This document shows positions 29,411 to 37,554 of a stretch of DNA of 64,000 bases, in pieces. How positions within the stretch are numbered: the stretch's first letter is position 1; each line of letters begins with the position of its first letter. Below the pieces are notes generated by a model. That model had not been told where the DNA came from. It was given only the letters and a program-made list of their open reading frames with translations, and ran no database searches. Location: contig JBOHRN010000049.1 in the NCBI GenBank assembly GCA_050732775.1, positions 1-64,000 on the forward strand, in the 5' to 3' direction. Made by a program: the position numbers and the translations under genes. This DNA comes from JBOHRN01 sp050732775. GTDB lineage: Bacteria; Gemmatimonadota; Gemmatimonadetes; Longimicrobiales; Longimicrobiaceae.

Positions 29411-31192
29411 ATGGGGCGTAGCTGGGAAGGGATCGCCGTATCCCCCGGCATAGTGATCGGGCCGCTCCGGGTCTTCCACTGGAGCGTGCCTCGCGTGCCC
29501 CAGGGGGGTTCTGTCGCCGCCGACGAGGTAGAAGCCGAGATAGCCAGCTTCCGGGAAGCGTGCGCGGCCGCGCGTCTCCGCATCGAAGAGCTGAGGGCCA
29601 GGACCGAGCGGCGTATCGGCCCCATCGAGGCGGGTATCTTCGACCCCCAGCTCCTCATGTTGGAAGACGTCGATCTGGTGGGCGGTACCGAAGCGTACAT
29701 CCGGGACAACCTCCTGAGCGCCGCGCGGGCATTTGAGTGGCGGGTGCTGGAGTGGGAATCCCAGTGGTCCCACACCGCCCACCCCATGGTGGCCGACAAG
29801 CTGAACGACCTGGCCGACGTGCAGGCCCGCGTCCTCCGCCACCTCCTCGACCTATCCGACCCCGACCTCGACTCGATCCCCGCCGGTGAAAGAGTGGTAC
29901 TCGCGGCCCGCGACCTGACCCCCAGCCTGGCCTCCCAGCTAGACCCCGAGCGTGTCCTGGGCATAGCCACCGATCTGGGCACCCGCACCTCGCACAGCGC
30001 CATTCTGGCTCGCTCGCTCGACATCCCGGCGGTGGCCAACCTCAAGGACCTATCGGAACTGGTAAAGGGTGGAGAAGAGGTGATTTTGGACGGCCGGACC
30101 GGACGGGTGGTGGTAGAGCCGGAGGAGTCCGAGAAGAAGAGCGCGCGGGAGCGGGACTTCCAGGCCCGGGAGTGGGAGCAGGAGCTCATCCTCCTGGCCC
30201 ACCTGGACTCGCGCACCTCGGACGGCGTGGAGGTGGCACTCCTGGCCAACATCGACCTCCCGGGCGAGGCCGAGGCCGCCCGTTCCCACGGGGCCGGGGG
30301 TATCGGTCTCTTCCGCACCGAGTTCTTGGTGGTGGGCCGCAGCACCACCCCGGTGGAGGAAGATCAGTACGAGGCCTTCCGCAAGGTGCTGGACGTCTTC
30401 CCCGACGCCCCGGTGGTGATCCGCACCTACGACTTGGGTGGAGACAAGTTTCCCGCCTTCCTGCACATGCCACGCGAGGACAACCCTTTCCTCGGTTGGC
30501 GGGCGATCCGCGTTTGCTTGGATCAGCCCGACCTCTTCCGGACCCAACTCCGTGCCATCCTGCGGGCGGCCGGGCACGGTGACGTGCGTCTCATGCTCCC
30601 GCTGGTGAACGAGCCCCGCGAGATCGAGGAGACCCGCCGGCTACTGGACCAAGTGGCTACTGGACTCCGGGCCGAAGGGGTCGAGGTCCGAGGCGACATA
30701 CCGCTGGGGGCGATGATCGAGACCCCGGCGGCCGCGGCCACCGCCAGGGAGCTGGCCCGGCAGGTGGACTTCTTCTCAGTGGGGACCAACGACCTGGTGC
30801 AGTACACCTTGGCCGTCGATCGGGGCAACTCGCGCCTGGCCAAGTTGTACAACCCGTTCCACCCGGCCGTGGTCCGCTTCCTGGATCAGATCGTGAACGC
30901 GGGCCGCGACGCTGGCATCGAAGTGAGCGTGTGTGGCGAGCTGGCCGCCGACCCCCTGGGGGCGTTTCTGCTCATCGGCATGGGGGTTGACACCCTCAGC
31001 GTGGGTCCGTCCTCCCTGGCCGAGATCAAGAAGGTGATCCGCGCCGTGAGCAGCGCCGGGGCGGCCGAGGCAGCGCGCCAAGCCGTGGCCGCGGCTAGCT
31101 CAAAAGAAGTAGTGGAGGTCCTGCGTGGCCGGCTCCCCGAAGAGGTGGACCTCTCTCTGTTCGCCGGTTCTTACTTGTCCGGGAGTGGCTGA
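29411..31192 (+). CDS. ptsI: PTS Enzyme I (phosphoenolpyruvate-protein phosphotransferase)
   Basis: A 593-residue cytoplasmic kinase that starts the PTS relay from PEP to HPr. The N-terminal domain has GIAVSPGIVIGP and the active-site GTRTSHSAILARSLDIPAV. The PEP-binding C-terminal barrel shows GIGLFRTEFL, IRTYDLGGDKFP, GAMIETPAAA, SVGTNDLVQYTLAVDRGN and the catalytic CGELAADP. Full length and intact. It closes the hprK-IIABCD-ptsHI string; metK follows 42 bases later. Confidence 0.96.
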   Translation: MGRSWEGIAVSPGIVIGPLRVFHWSVPRVPQGGSVAADEVEAEIASFREACAAARLRIEELRARTERRIGPIEAGIFDPQLLMLEDVDLVGGTEAYIRDNLLSAARAFEWRVLEWESQWSHTAHPMVADKLNDLADVQARVLRHLLDLSDPDLDSIPAGERVVLAARDLTPSLASQLDPERVLGIATDLGTRTSHSAILARSLDIPAVANLKDLSELVKGGEEVILDGRTGRVVVEPEESEKKSARERDFQAREWEQELILLAHLDSRTSDGVEVALLANIDLPGEAEAARSHGAGGIGLFRTEFLVVGRSTTPVEEDQYEAFRKVLDVFPDAPVVIRTYDLGGDKFPAFLHMPREDNPFLGWRAIRVCLDQPDLFRTQLRAILRAAGHGDVRLMLPLVNEPREIEETRRLLDQVATGLRAEGVEVRGDIPLGAMIETPAAAATARELARQVDFFSVGTNDLVQYTLAVDRGNSRLAKLYNPFHPAVVRFLDQIVNAGRDAGIEVSVCGELAADPLGAFLLIGMGVDTLSVGPSSLAEIKKVIRAVSSAGAAEAARQAVAAASSKEVVEVLRGRLPEEVDLSLFAGSYLSGSG

Positions 31193-31234
31193 GCGGATAC
31201 CTTCCGGCTGGTTGACGTGGATCATGCTGAGCAG

Positions 31235-32413
31235 ATGCCGAACAGACACCTTTTCACCTCCGAATCGGTCACCGAAGGCCACCCCGACAAGGTCGCCGAC
31301 CAGGTCTCGGACGCCGTTCTGGACGCCATTTTCGAGCAGGACCCGAACGGCAGGGTGGCGTGCGAAACTCTGGTGACCACCGGGATGGCGGTCATCGCGG
31401 GGGAGATTTCGACCGAGACCTGGGTAGACATCCCGGCCGTCGTGCGCGGTACCCTCAAATCGATCGGGTACACCGACGCCAGCTACGGCATGGACGGCGA
31501 CACCTGCGCGGTGGTCACCATCCTGGACCAGCAGTCGCCCGACATCGCCATGGGCGTGGATCCGGGCGGAGCCGGAGACCAGGGGATGATGTTCGGCTAC
31601 GCCTCGGACGAGAACGAGCCCCTCATGCCCACCCCCATCCTGCTCGCCCACCGACTCACCCAGCGGCTGGCCGAGGTTCGCAAGGACGGCAGGCTCGGTT
31701 GGCTGCGACCGGACGGAAAGGCCCAGGTCACGGTGGAGTACGAGGGAGGCCGGCCGGTCCGGATCGCCACCGTGGTGCTTAGCGCCCAGCACTCTCCGGA
31801 CGTGGCGTTGGAGCAGCTCCGACGCGAAATCACCGAGCGGGTGATCTTACCCGTGATGCCGGAGGATCTCTTTGACCGGGAGAGCTGCAAGGTGCACATC
31901 AATCCCACCGGCCGGTTCGTGATCGGCGGGCCGCACGGCGACGCCGGACTCACCGGCCGGAAGGTGATCGTTGACAGCTACGGGGGGATGGGGAGGCACG
32001 GGGGAGGGGCCTTCAGCGGAAAGGATCCCACCAAGGTGGATCGCTCGGGGGCGTACGCAGCCCGTTGGGCGGCCAAAAACGTGGTAGCGGCCGGATTGGC
32101 GCGCCGCTGCGAGATACAGCTCGCCTACGCCATCGGCGTGGCGGAGCCGGTAGCGGTGTCGGTGGACGCCTTCGGGACCGGCGAAGTCGAAGACGAGCGT
32201 ATCGAGTGCGCTCTTAAGAAGGTCTTCGACTTCCGTCCCTCCGGTATCATCGAGCGGCTAGGGCTGCGAACACCCATCTACCGCCCCACGGCGGCTTACG
32301 GCCACTTCGGGCGCGAACCCGAGCGCAAGCGCGTCGACGGCTCCGAGCTGACCCTTTTCCCCTGGGAAGAGCTGGACCGTGTAGACGATCTAAAGACAGC
32401 CATCGACTCCTGA
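31235..32413 (+). CDS. metK: S-adenosylmethionine synthetase
   Basis: Forms S-adenosylmethionine from ATP and methionine. The signatures are FTSESVTEGHPDKVADQVSD, GGAGDQGMMFGYA, IGGPHGDAGLTGRK and GGGAFSGKDPTKVDRS. The 392-residue length from ATG 31235 is typical; an in-frame GTG at 31217 is possible. The 42-base gap before it is too short for a SAM riboswitch. ahcY follows 24 bases later, so methylation-cycle enzymes are grouped. Confidence 0.96.
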   Translation: MPNRHLFTSESVTEGHPDKVADQVSDAVLDAIFEQDPNGRVACETLVTTGMAVIAGEISTETWVDIPAVVRGTLKSIGYTDASYGMDGDTCAVVTILDQQSPDIAMGVDPGGAGDQGMMFGYASDENEPLMPTPILLAHRLTQRLAEVRKDGRLGWLRPDGKAQVTVEYEGGRPVRIATVVLSAQHSPDVALEQLRREITERVILPVMPEDLFDRESCKVHINPTGRFVIGGPHGDAGLTGRKVIVDSYGGMGRHGGGAFSGKDPTKVDRSGAYAARWAAKNVVAAGLARRCEIQLAYAIGVAEPVAVSVDAFGTGEVEDERIECALKKVFDFRPSGIIERLGLRTPIYRPTAAYGHFGREPERKRVDGSELTLFPWEELDRVDDLKTAIDS

Positions 32414-32437
32414 CCTGACCCCTGACCCCTGATTTCC

Positions 32438-33781
32438 GTGTCTTCGACCACCACTGTGCCGCACAACGTCCGCGACCTTTCCCTGGCCGGCAAGGGCCGG
32501 GCCCGCACCGAGTGGGCGGGCCAGCGCATGCCAGTCCTGCGCCAGATCAGCGAGCGCTTTCAGAGGGAAAGGCCCCTCGCTGGGGTAAAGATAGCCGCCT
32601 GCCTGCACGTCACCACCGAGGCTGCCAACCTAATGGTCGCGCTCAAGGCGGGCGGGGCCGAAACCGCGCTTTGCGCCTCCAACCCCCTCTCGACCCAGGA
32701 CGATGTCGCCGCCCACCTGGTGCGCGACCACGGGGTGTCGGTGTTCGCCGTGCGCGGCGAAGATCACGACAGCTACTACGAGAACGTACGCGCGGCCCTG
32801 GAACACGGTCCGGCCGTGACCATGGACGACGGCGGCGATCTGGTGGGAGCCCTGCACATGATCGCCCTGGAGAGGTTCGACGACCTGGCGGCGCCCGTGC
32901 GCTCCTGGGCTACAGGGCTGTCCGCCGGTGAGCGCGAGGGGCTCCTTGCGGGCATGGTCGGCTCCACTGAGGAGACCACCACTGGCGTGATTCGCCTCAA
33001 AGCGATGGAGAAGGACGGGGTGCTCAGCTTTCCGGTGATCGCGGTCAACGACTCCCTCACCAAGCACCTCTTTGACAACCGCTACGGTACCGGCCAGTCT
33101 ACCGTGGACGGAATTCTGCGGGCCACCAACGTTCTGTTGGCCGGATCGACCGTGGTGGTGGCGGGGTACGGATGGTGTGGCCGCGGCTTCGCGGTGCGCG
33201 CCCGCGGGATGGGCGCCAACGTGATCGTCACCGAGATCGACCCGCTGCGCGCCCTGGAAGCGGTCATGGACGGCTTCCGGGCCATGCCGATGGAAGAGGC
33301 CGCGCCGCTGGGCGACGTCTTCTGCACGCTCACCGGCAACACCAGCGTGCTACGGCCCGAGCACTTCCGGGCCATGAAGGAGGGCGCCATCGTCTGCAAC
33401 TCCGGCCACTTCAACGTGGAGATCGATCTGGACGGGCTGCGGGAGATGAGCGACGGCGATCCCCGTGAGGTACGCGAGTCGCTGCAAGAGTACCGGGTGG
33501 AGGGCCGCCCGGTCTACGTCCTGGGCGAGGGCCGGCTGGTCAACCTGGCCGCGGCCGAGGGTCACCCGGCCGAAGTCATGGACATGAGCTTCGCCAACCA
33601 GTCCCTGGCCGCCGAGTACCTGGTCGAGCACGGGAAAGGGTTGGAGAGGAAGGTCCACAAGCTGCCCGAAGACATCGACCGCGAGATAGCCCGGCTCAAG
33701 CTTGCGGGCATGGGGGTGGGGATCGATACGCTGACGCGAGAGCAGGAAAAGTATCTGGCCTCCTGGGATCAGGGAACCTAG
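32438..33781 (+). CDS. ahcY: Adenosylhomocysteinase
   Basis: Hydrolyses S-adenosylhomocysteine to adenosine and homocysteine, using tightly bound NAD. The NAD-binding loop VVAGYGWCGRGFAVRARGMG, the catalytic-region block ETTTGVIRLKAMEK, VNDSLTKHLFDNRYGTGQS and GHFNVEIDLDGL are clear. The 447-residue protein starts at GTG 32438. Its C-terminus (EQEKYLASWDQGT) lacks the KPDHYRY-type tail of eukaryotic enzymes. Confidence 0.95.
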   Translation: MSSTTTVPHNVRDLSLAGKGRARTEWAGQRMPVLRQISERFQRERPLAGVKIAACLHVTTEAANLMVALKAGGAETALCASNPLSTQDDVAAHLVRDHGVSVFAVRGEDHDSYYENVRAALEHGPAVTMDDGGDLVGALHMIALERFDDLAAPVRSWATGLSAGEREGLLAGMVGSTEETTTGVIRLKAMEKDGVLSFPVIAVNDSLTKHLFDNRYGTGQSTVDGILRATNVLLAGSTVVVAGYGWCGRGFAVRARGMGANVIVTEIDPLRALEAVMDGFRAMPMEEAAPLGDVFCTLTGNTSVLRPEHFRAMKEGAIVCNSGHFNVEIDLDGLREMSDGDPREVRESLQEYRVEGRPVYVLGEGRLVNLAAAEGHPAEVMDMSFANQSLAAEYLVEHGKGLERKVHKLPEDIDREIARLKLAGMGVGIDTLTREQEKYLASWDQGT

Positions 33782-33856
33782 TAGAAGTGCGCTAGTGACT
33801 CTTCGGTGGACCGGGGAGACACCTACTCTTTCGTCTTTTTCTGGCGCGGAGGTAGC

Positions 33857-34372
33857 ATGATAGAGGTAAAAGTCCAGAGCTTGGGGCTCGACCAGTCGTC
33901 CAAAACTCCGGTGGTCATCCTCCAGGAGGAGGACGGCAAACGTATCCTCCCCATCTGGATCGGCCCGGCCGAGGCGAGCGCCATCGCCATGGAGCTGGCC
34001 GGGATGAAGTTCGCGCGCCCCCTCACCCACGACCTCACCGCCTCCCTCATCCGCGGCTTGGGCGGAGAGCTGAACCGGGTGCTCATCTCCCGGGTGGAAG
34101 ACAACACCTACTTCGCCGAGTTGGTCATCCGCCGGGGCGAACAGGTCTTTTCGGTAGACGCCCGGCCCTCGGACTCCATCGCCATCGCCCTGCGACTCAG
34201 GGCGCAGCTTTTTGCCACCGAGGATCTGTTTGACGCGACTTCGGTGCAGTTGGCCGACGACCAGAACGGCGCGGAAATCGCCGAAGAGGCCACCGAGGGG
34301 ATGACTCCCGAGCAGCTCCAGGAGTACCTTAAGAAGCTGAATCCGGAAGACTTGGGCCGCTTTCACCCCTAG
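33857..34372 (+). CDS. Bifunctional nuclease (BFN, DUF151) family protein
   Basis: A 171-residue protein with the DUF151 core: SKTPVVILQEEDGKRILPIW, IGPAEASAIAMELAG and RPLTHDL near the N-terminus, then SVDARPSDSIAIALRL. Plant members act on both DNA and RNA; bacterial roles are unclear. The C-terminal 45 residues are acidic and include TPEQLQEYLKKLNPEDLGRF, a helical tail common in this family. Start ATG 33857 with GGAGG (33848-33852) upstream; the in-frame upstream extension has no homology or ribosome-binding site. Confidence 0.85.
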   Translation: MIEVKVQSLGLDQSSKTPVVILQEEDGKRILPIWIGPAEASAIAMELAGMKFARPLTHDLTASLIRGLGGELNRVLISRVEDNTYFAELVIRRGEQVFSVDARPSDSIAIALRLRAQLFATEDLFDATSVQLADDQNGAEIAEEATEGMTPEQLQEYLKKLNPEDLGRFHP

Positions 34373-34379
34373 GGGGGCC

Positions 34380-35327
34380 GTGGGCTTCACTTCTGTTCTT
34401 TTTCCCTCTGCGGTTCTTCTCTTTACCCTCGCCGGCCCTCTGGAGGCGGCCCAAGGCAGGGTCTTGGATGGGGTCGTGTCCAAGGGAGGCCTCCCCGTGG
34501 CGGGTGCCCCGGTGGAGTTGCACCGCGTGCGCGAGGACACGGCCGGGGTGGTGGCCAGCGCCGTAAGCGACGCGGCCGGAAGCTTCGCCTTTGATCTGCC
34601 CCCCGCCGGGGGAGACGGTTTCGACGTGTACTTCGCCACGGCCGGGTACCTGGGGGTGCGGTACTTCGGCGCCGCCCTCCACCGCGACGACCCGAGCCCA
34701 GCCGCTTACCTGATCGAGGTTTTCGACACTTTGACGGCCACCCTGGAGCCGGGCGAGACCCGGCTCGAGCGGCGCGAGGTCATGCTCGTCCCCGATGGCC
34801 GGGGCGGGTGGGAGGTGAGCGAACTGCTCCGGGTGATCAACCCCGGCCAGCGTACGCTGATGCCTGGTTCGCGCATGTTTGTATGGAGCTTCGAGCTACC
34901 GGCGGGGGTAGTGGGCTTCGAAGTGGGCCAAGGGGAGCTCTCACCCGGGGAGGTGGAGCGGGTGGGAGACCGAGTTATCCTTACCCGCCCGCTCCCGCCG
35001 GGGGCGCGCGAACTTTTCATGCGCTACCGGCTCCCGGCCGGAAAGGGTTCGGCGCGGCTCCCGGTGAGCCACCCGACCGGTCGTTTGAACCTGTTTACCC
35101 CGGAAGACGACTCTCCCCGTGTCGGGGGTCTCGGCTTCGCCGGCCGGGTGAGCGCCGAAGGTGAGCGGCTCCTCCGTTATACCGCCGCGGAGTTGGAGCC
35201 CGGAGCCGAGCTCTCGTTGCGCTGGAGCACGCCCGCCCCGCCCCCCCTGGACCCGGCGCTCGCCGCCGCCCTGGTCACCGGCGTGGTGCTGCTGGGGGGA
35301 GGGTGGGCGGCGTCGCGAAGGAGGTGA
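34380..35327 (+). CDS. Secreted carboxypeptidase-regulatory-like protein with C-terminal anchor
   Basis: 315 residues, GTG start. It has a signal peptide (about 1-24), then a carboxypeptidase regulatory-like/CnaB beta-sandwich (about 25-110, GRVLDGVVSKGGLPVAGAPV ... SDAAGSFAFDLP), then a second beta-rich domain with paired Gly/Pro loops, and a final hydrophobic helix followed by SRRR at the C-terminus. That layout suggests a periplasmic protein fixed by a C-terminal membrane segment. No function is recognised. It ends at a TGA in the same frame as recO, four bases before the probable recO start. Confidence 0.65.
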   Translation: MGFTSVLFPSAVLLFTLAGPLEAAQGRVLDGVVSKGGLPVAGAPVELHRVREDTAGVVASAVSDAAGSFAFDLPPAGGDGFDVYFATAGYLGVRYFGAALHRDDPSPAAYLIEVFDTLTATLEPGETRLERREVMLVPDGRGGWEVSELLRVINPGQRTLMPGSRMFVWSFELPAGVVGFEVGQGELSPGEVERVGDRVILTRPLPPGARELFMRYRLPAGKGSARLPVSHPTGRLNLFTPEDDSPRVGGLGFAGRVSAEGERLLRYTAAELEPGAELSLRWSTPAPPPLDPALAAALVTGVVLLGGGWAASRRR

Positions 35328-35330
35328 CCG

Positions 35331-36107
35331 CTGCCCCCGGTCACGACCGAAGCCCTCATCCTGCGCTGCTACCCGTACAGCGAGAGTAGCCGCATACTCC
35401 GGCTGCTCACCCCCGGTCTGGGCTTACGTTCGGCCATCGCCAAGGGAGCGCGGCGGCCCAAGAGCCACTTTGCGGGGTTGCTGGAGCCCTTTACCGAAGG
35501 CTCGGCTACCCTATACCTCAAGGAGGGGCGCGACCTCCAGACCCTGGCCGCTTTCGACCTTCTGCGCGCTCGGCAGGAGCTGGGGCGCGACCTGGTCGGA
35601 TTCGCCGGGGCTTCCCTGATCTCCGAGCTGGTGCTGAGAGCCGGCACCGAGGAGCCCCACCCCGCGCTCTACCGGGAGGTGACCTCGACCCTCGATCGCG
35701 TCTCCGGAGCCGGACTGGGCGCGCGCGCCGGGCCGGTTTTGGCCGGGGTGTGGCGCGTCGTGTCGCTCCTCGGCTTCGAACCCGTCACCGACCGGTGCAC
35801 GGGTTGCAAGCGGTGGCTGGAACCGGATGAGGAAGCCCGCTTCGACGCCCGCGCGGGTGGTGTGGCGTGTGAGTCGTGCCGGCCGGCCGGGAAAGCGCTC
35901 GCGCCTGAACTGCGCGCTGAGCTCCGCGCGATGACGGCCGGGGAGCACGCCGCCGGGTCGCCGTTTCCGCGCGAACACGTAGCCTTGTTGCAGAGCTTTC
36001 TGCGCGCCCAGATTGAACCGGAGCGGGAGTTTCGCTCGCTGGAGTTACTGGAGAGGTGGACCAGGGCGGCCAGCGCGGCCGGAAATCGGCAGGGGCAAGG
36101 TACTTGA
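35331..36107 (+). CDS. recO: DNA repair protein RecO, apparently starting at CTG
   Basis: RecO (258 residues) loads RecA onto SSB-coated single-stranded DNA in the RecF pathway. The N-terminal OB-fold is visible as TEALILRCYPYSESSRILRL and SAIAKGARRPKS, and a zinc site as CTGC ... CESC near residues 163-183. The family N-terminus is in frame back to the preceding gene's TGA, yet there is no ATG, GTG or TTG in that stretch before 35475. The only plausible start is CTG 35331, with GGAGG at 35320-35324 exactly six bases upstream. It overlaps the SPOR lipoprotein start by four bases. Confidence 0.85.
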   Translation: MPPVTTEALILRCYPYSESSRILRLLTPGLGLRSAIAKGARRPKSHFAGLLEPFTEGSATLYLKEGRDLQTLAAFDLLRARQELGRDLVGFAGASLISELVLRAGTEEPHPALYREVTSTLDRVSGAGLGARAGPVLAGVWRVVSLLGFEPVTDRCTGCKRWLEPDEEARFDARAGGVACESCRPAGKALAPELRAELRAMTAGEHAAGSPFPREHVALLQSFLRAQIEPEREFRSLELLERWTRAASAAGNRQGQGT

Positions 36108-36592
36108 AGAGTCTCGCGCTTGGCTTGGTTCTGCTCCTCCTGGCGGGGTGCGCGGCGCGGCCGGAGCCCCGCCCACCCCACCCCCTCTCGCCCGATTCGG
36201 CCGCCCTCCTGGCCCAGGCACTGCGCCTGGCGCGGCCCGCTTACGCGACCCAGCAAGAGGCGATCCGCGCGGGGGTATACGCCTCCCACGCTCCCCGGCC
36301 AGAGCTACCTGGCCGGCCTGTTTCAGAGCCGGTGCCAGCACCCGGGCCGGACCCCCCGCCCGAGGGTGGGGTGTTTGTCATCCAGGTGGCCGCGTACCGG
36401 GACGCCACCTCGGCCGGGCTCGCCGCCTCCCGCGCCCGTGAGCGGCTACCCGGTATCGGTGTGGAGCTAGAGCGCGACGGGTCTCTCCACCGGGTAATTT
36501 TGGCGGGTGGATGGGGCAGCTACTCCCAAGCCGCGGGCGCCCTTGCCCGCGTCCAGCGCCACTACCCCGACGCCTGGGTTAGGAGGCGGTGA
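36104..36592 (+). CDS. SPOR-domain lipoprotein
   Basis: A 162-residue product starting at TTG 36104 over the recO stop (TTGA). MKSLALGLVLLLLAGC is a lipoprotein signal ending at Cys16. A Pro-rich linker follows, then a C-terminal SPOR domain (about 92-162: FVIQVAAYRDATSAG ... VILAGGWGSYSQAAGAL). SPOR domains bind denuded glycan strands of peptidoglycan, often at the septum. The role is probably in the envelope or division, but the partner is unknown. Confidence 0.8.
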   Translation: MKSLALGLVLLLLAGCAARPEPRPPHPLSPDSAALLAQALRLARPAYATQQEAIRAGVYASHAPRPELPGRPVSEPVPAPGPDPPPEGGVFVIQVAAYRDATSAGLAASRARERLPGIGVELERDGSLHRVILAGGWGSYSQAAGALARVQRHYPDAWVRRR

Positions 36593-36636
36593 GTAGACGC
36601 GGTACACACCCCCTGATCCAGTGTAAACCGCTATCA

Positions 36637-37083
36637 TCACTTCTCCTCCAGAAGTGCCAGGAACTCTTGCGGAGTGCTGACCGACCCCAGCCGTTCCGAT
36701 ACGCCCGGCTCCCTGGAGAATTGGGCGATCTTGCCCAGCACGGGCAGGTACTGGTTGGAGACCTCGAGGGGCGGGGCGACGATGAGAAAAAAGTAGCGTA
36801 CCGGCTGGTCGTCGATAGCGCGGAAATCCACTCCGTCCCGCTTACGCCCGAACGCCACCCGTAAGCGATCGACTACCAGGGAGCGGCAGTGGGGGATGGC
36901 AATCCCCCGGCCGACGCCGGTAGAGCCGAGGTTCTCGCGCCGTTTGAGCATCTTGAAGAGGACGCCCCGCGGCTTCTCGTCGAGCCGCAACAGCCCGGTG
37001 AGTTCGCGCAGGATGTCGTCCTTGGACTCCCCCGCCAGCTCCAGCTCGACGAGCTCCTCCGAAAAGAACTCCCGCAGTTGCAT
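36637..37083 (-). CDS. ptsN: PTS EIIA type-2 (fructose/nitrogen-type) domain protein
   Basis: A 148-residue stand-alone EIIA of the fructose/mannitol/nitrogen class. STGVGRGIAIPHCR carries the active-site His, and FFLIVAPPLEVSNQYLPVLGKIAQF is the typical helix-strand following it. Such proteins usually regulate (for example PtsN in nitrogen-PTS) rather than transport. It could receive phosphate from the HPr encoded at 29137. It is convergent with the SPOR gene and has its own promoter. Confidence 0.85.
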   Translation of the reverse strand: MQLREFFSEELVELELAGESKDDILRELTGLLRLDEKPRGVLFKMLKRRENLGSTGVGRGIAIPHCRSLVVDRLRVAFGRKRDGVDFRAIDDQPVRYFFLIVAPPLEVSNQYLPVLGKIAQFSREPGVSERLGSVSTPQEFLALLEEK

Positions 37084-37134
37084 GGTTTCGGTCCCGTGCT
37101 GGCTCTCGTTGCGGCGCCCGCGCGCGGAAGCCCG

Positions 37135-37163
37135 AGTATATAAGGATAGGTGATCGGTTGCAA
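37135..37163 (-). promoter_or_regulatory. Promoter of ptsN
   Basis: On the minus strand TTGCAA (37158-37163), a 17-base spacer and TATACT (37135-37140) lie 51 bases before the ptsN ATG at 37083. Confidence 0.6.
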
Positions 37164-37334
37164 AGGTGCCGGTCCGTGCGGCGCCTCACCGGTGCGGCGG
37201 GGATCACGGCGGAGAATCTCGCTCTAGAAAAAACCTCTGGGGGCTCTCGGACTACGCTACACTTCCCGCGGAGCTTTGGCTCGTGATCTCGGCCGAGGTC
37301 TATTTAGCTGACTCGCCCGTAAAAGCCAGGTAGC

Positions 37335-37363
37335 TTGCCCGTGAAGTAGGTATGAAATATACA
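37335..37363 (+). promoter_or_regulatory. Promoter of the candidate small RNA
   Basis: TTGCCC (37335-37340), a 17-base spacer and TATACA (37358-37363), in an AT-richer patch of the 471-base gap between ptsN and dusB. The predicted start is near 37370. Confidence 0.45.
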
Positions 37364-37369
37364 TTCTTT

Positions 37370-37500
37370 GCTGCCGCCTGTCATGGCCTCCGGATCGCGC
37401 CCGATCAGCGAGAGGTTCCCGATGCGTCTTCGTCTGCTAGCGTTCTTTCTGCTTGCCGGCACTTTCGAGCGCCGGGCGAGGTTTATCGCCCGGTGCTTTT
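37370..37500 (+). ncRNA. Candidate small RNA of about 130 nt, unclassified
   Basis: The region is bounded by a predicted promoter (37335-37363) and a strong rho-independent terminator (37468-37500). No convincing protein lies between: short frames from ATG 37383 and 37422 run through the terminator and lack ribosome-binding sites. An internal self-complementary patch GGATCG-cgcc-CGATC could form a small hairpin. I do not recognise a known RNA family; 6S RNA was considered but I could not find its closing stem. Confidence 0.35.
37468..37500 (+). terminator. Rho-independent terminator upstream of dusB
   Basis: A 12-base stem (37468-37479 with 37486-37497, one mismatch/wobble) closes a six-base loop and runs into TTTT. 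The T-run lies only on the plus-strand side, so it ends a plus-strand transcript, although the next gene (dusB) has its promoter after it. Confidence 0.65.
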
Positions 37501-37518
37501 CATCATCCCCCCCTTCGC

Positions 37519-37548
37519 TTGAACCCACGGCGCGGCGCGGGTTATATT
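37519..37548 (+). promoter_or_regulatory. Promoter of dusB, implying a leaderless message
   Basis: TTGAAC (37519-37524), an 18-base spacer and TATATT (37543-37548). The dusB ATG begins only six bases after the -10 element, so transcription would start at or next to the A of the start codon. Confidence 0.55.
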
Positions 37549-37554
37549 GGCGTC

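Noticed and set aside
31193..31234. Possible SAM riboswitch before metK
   Set aside because: The gap is 42 bases, too short for a known SAM aptamer, and no matching helices are seen.
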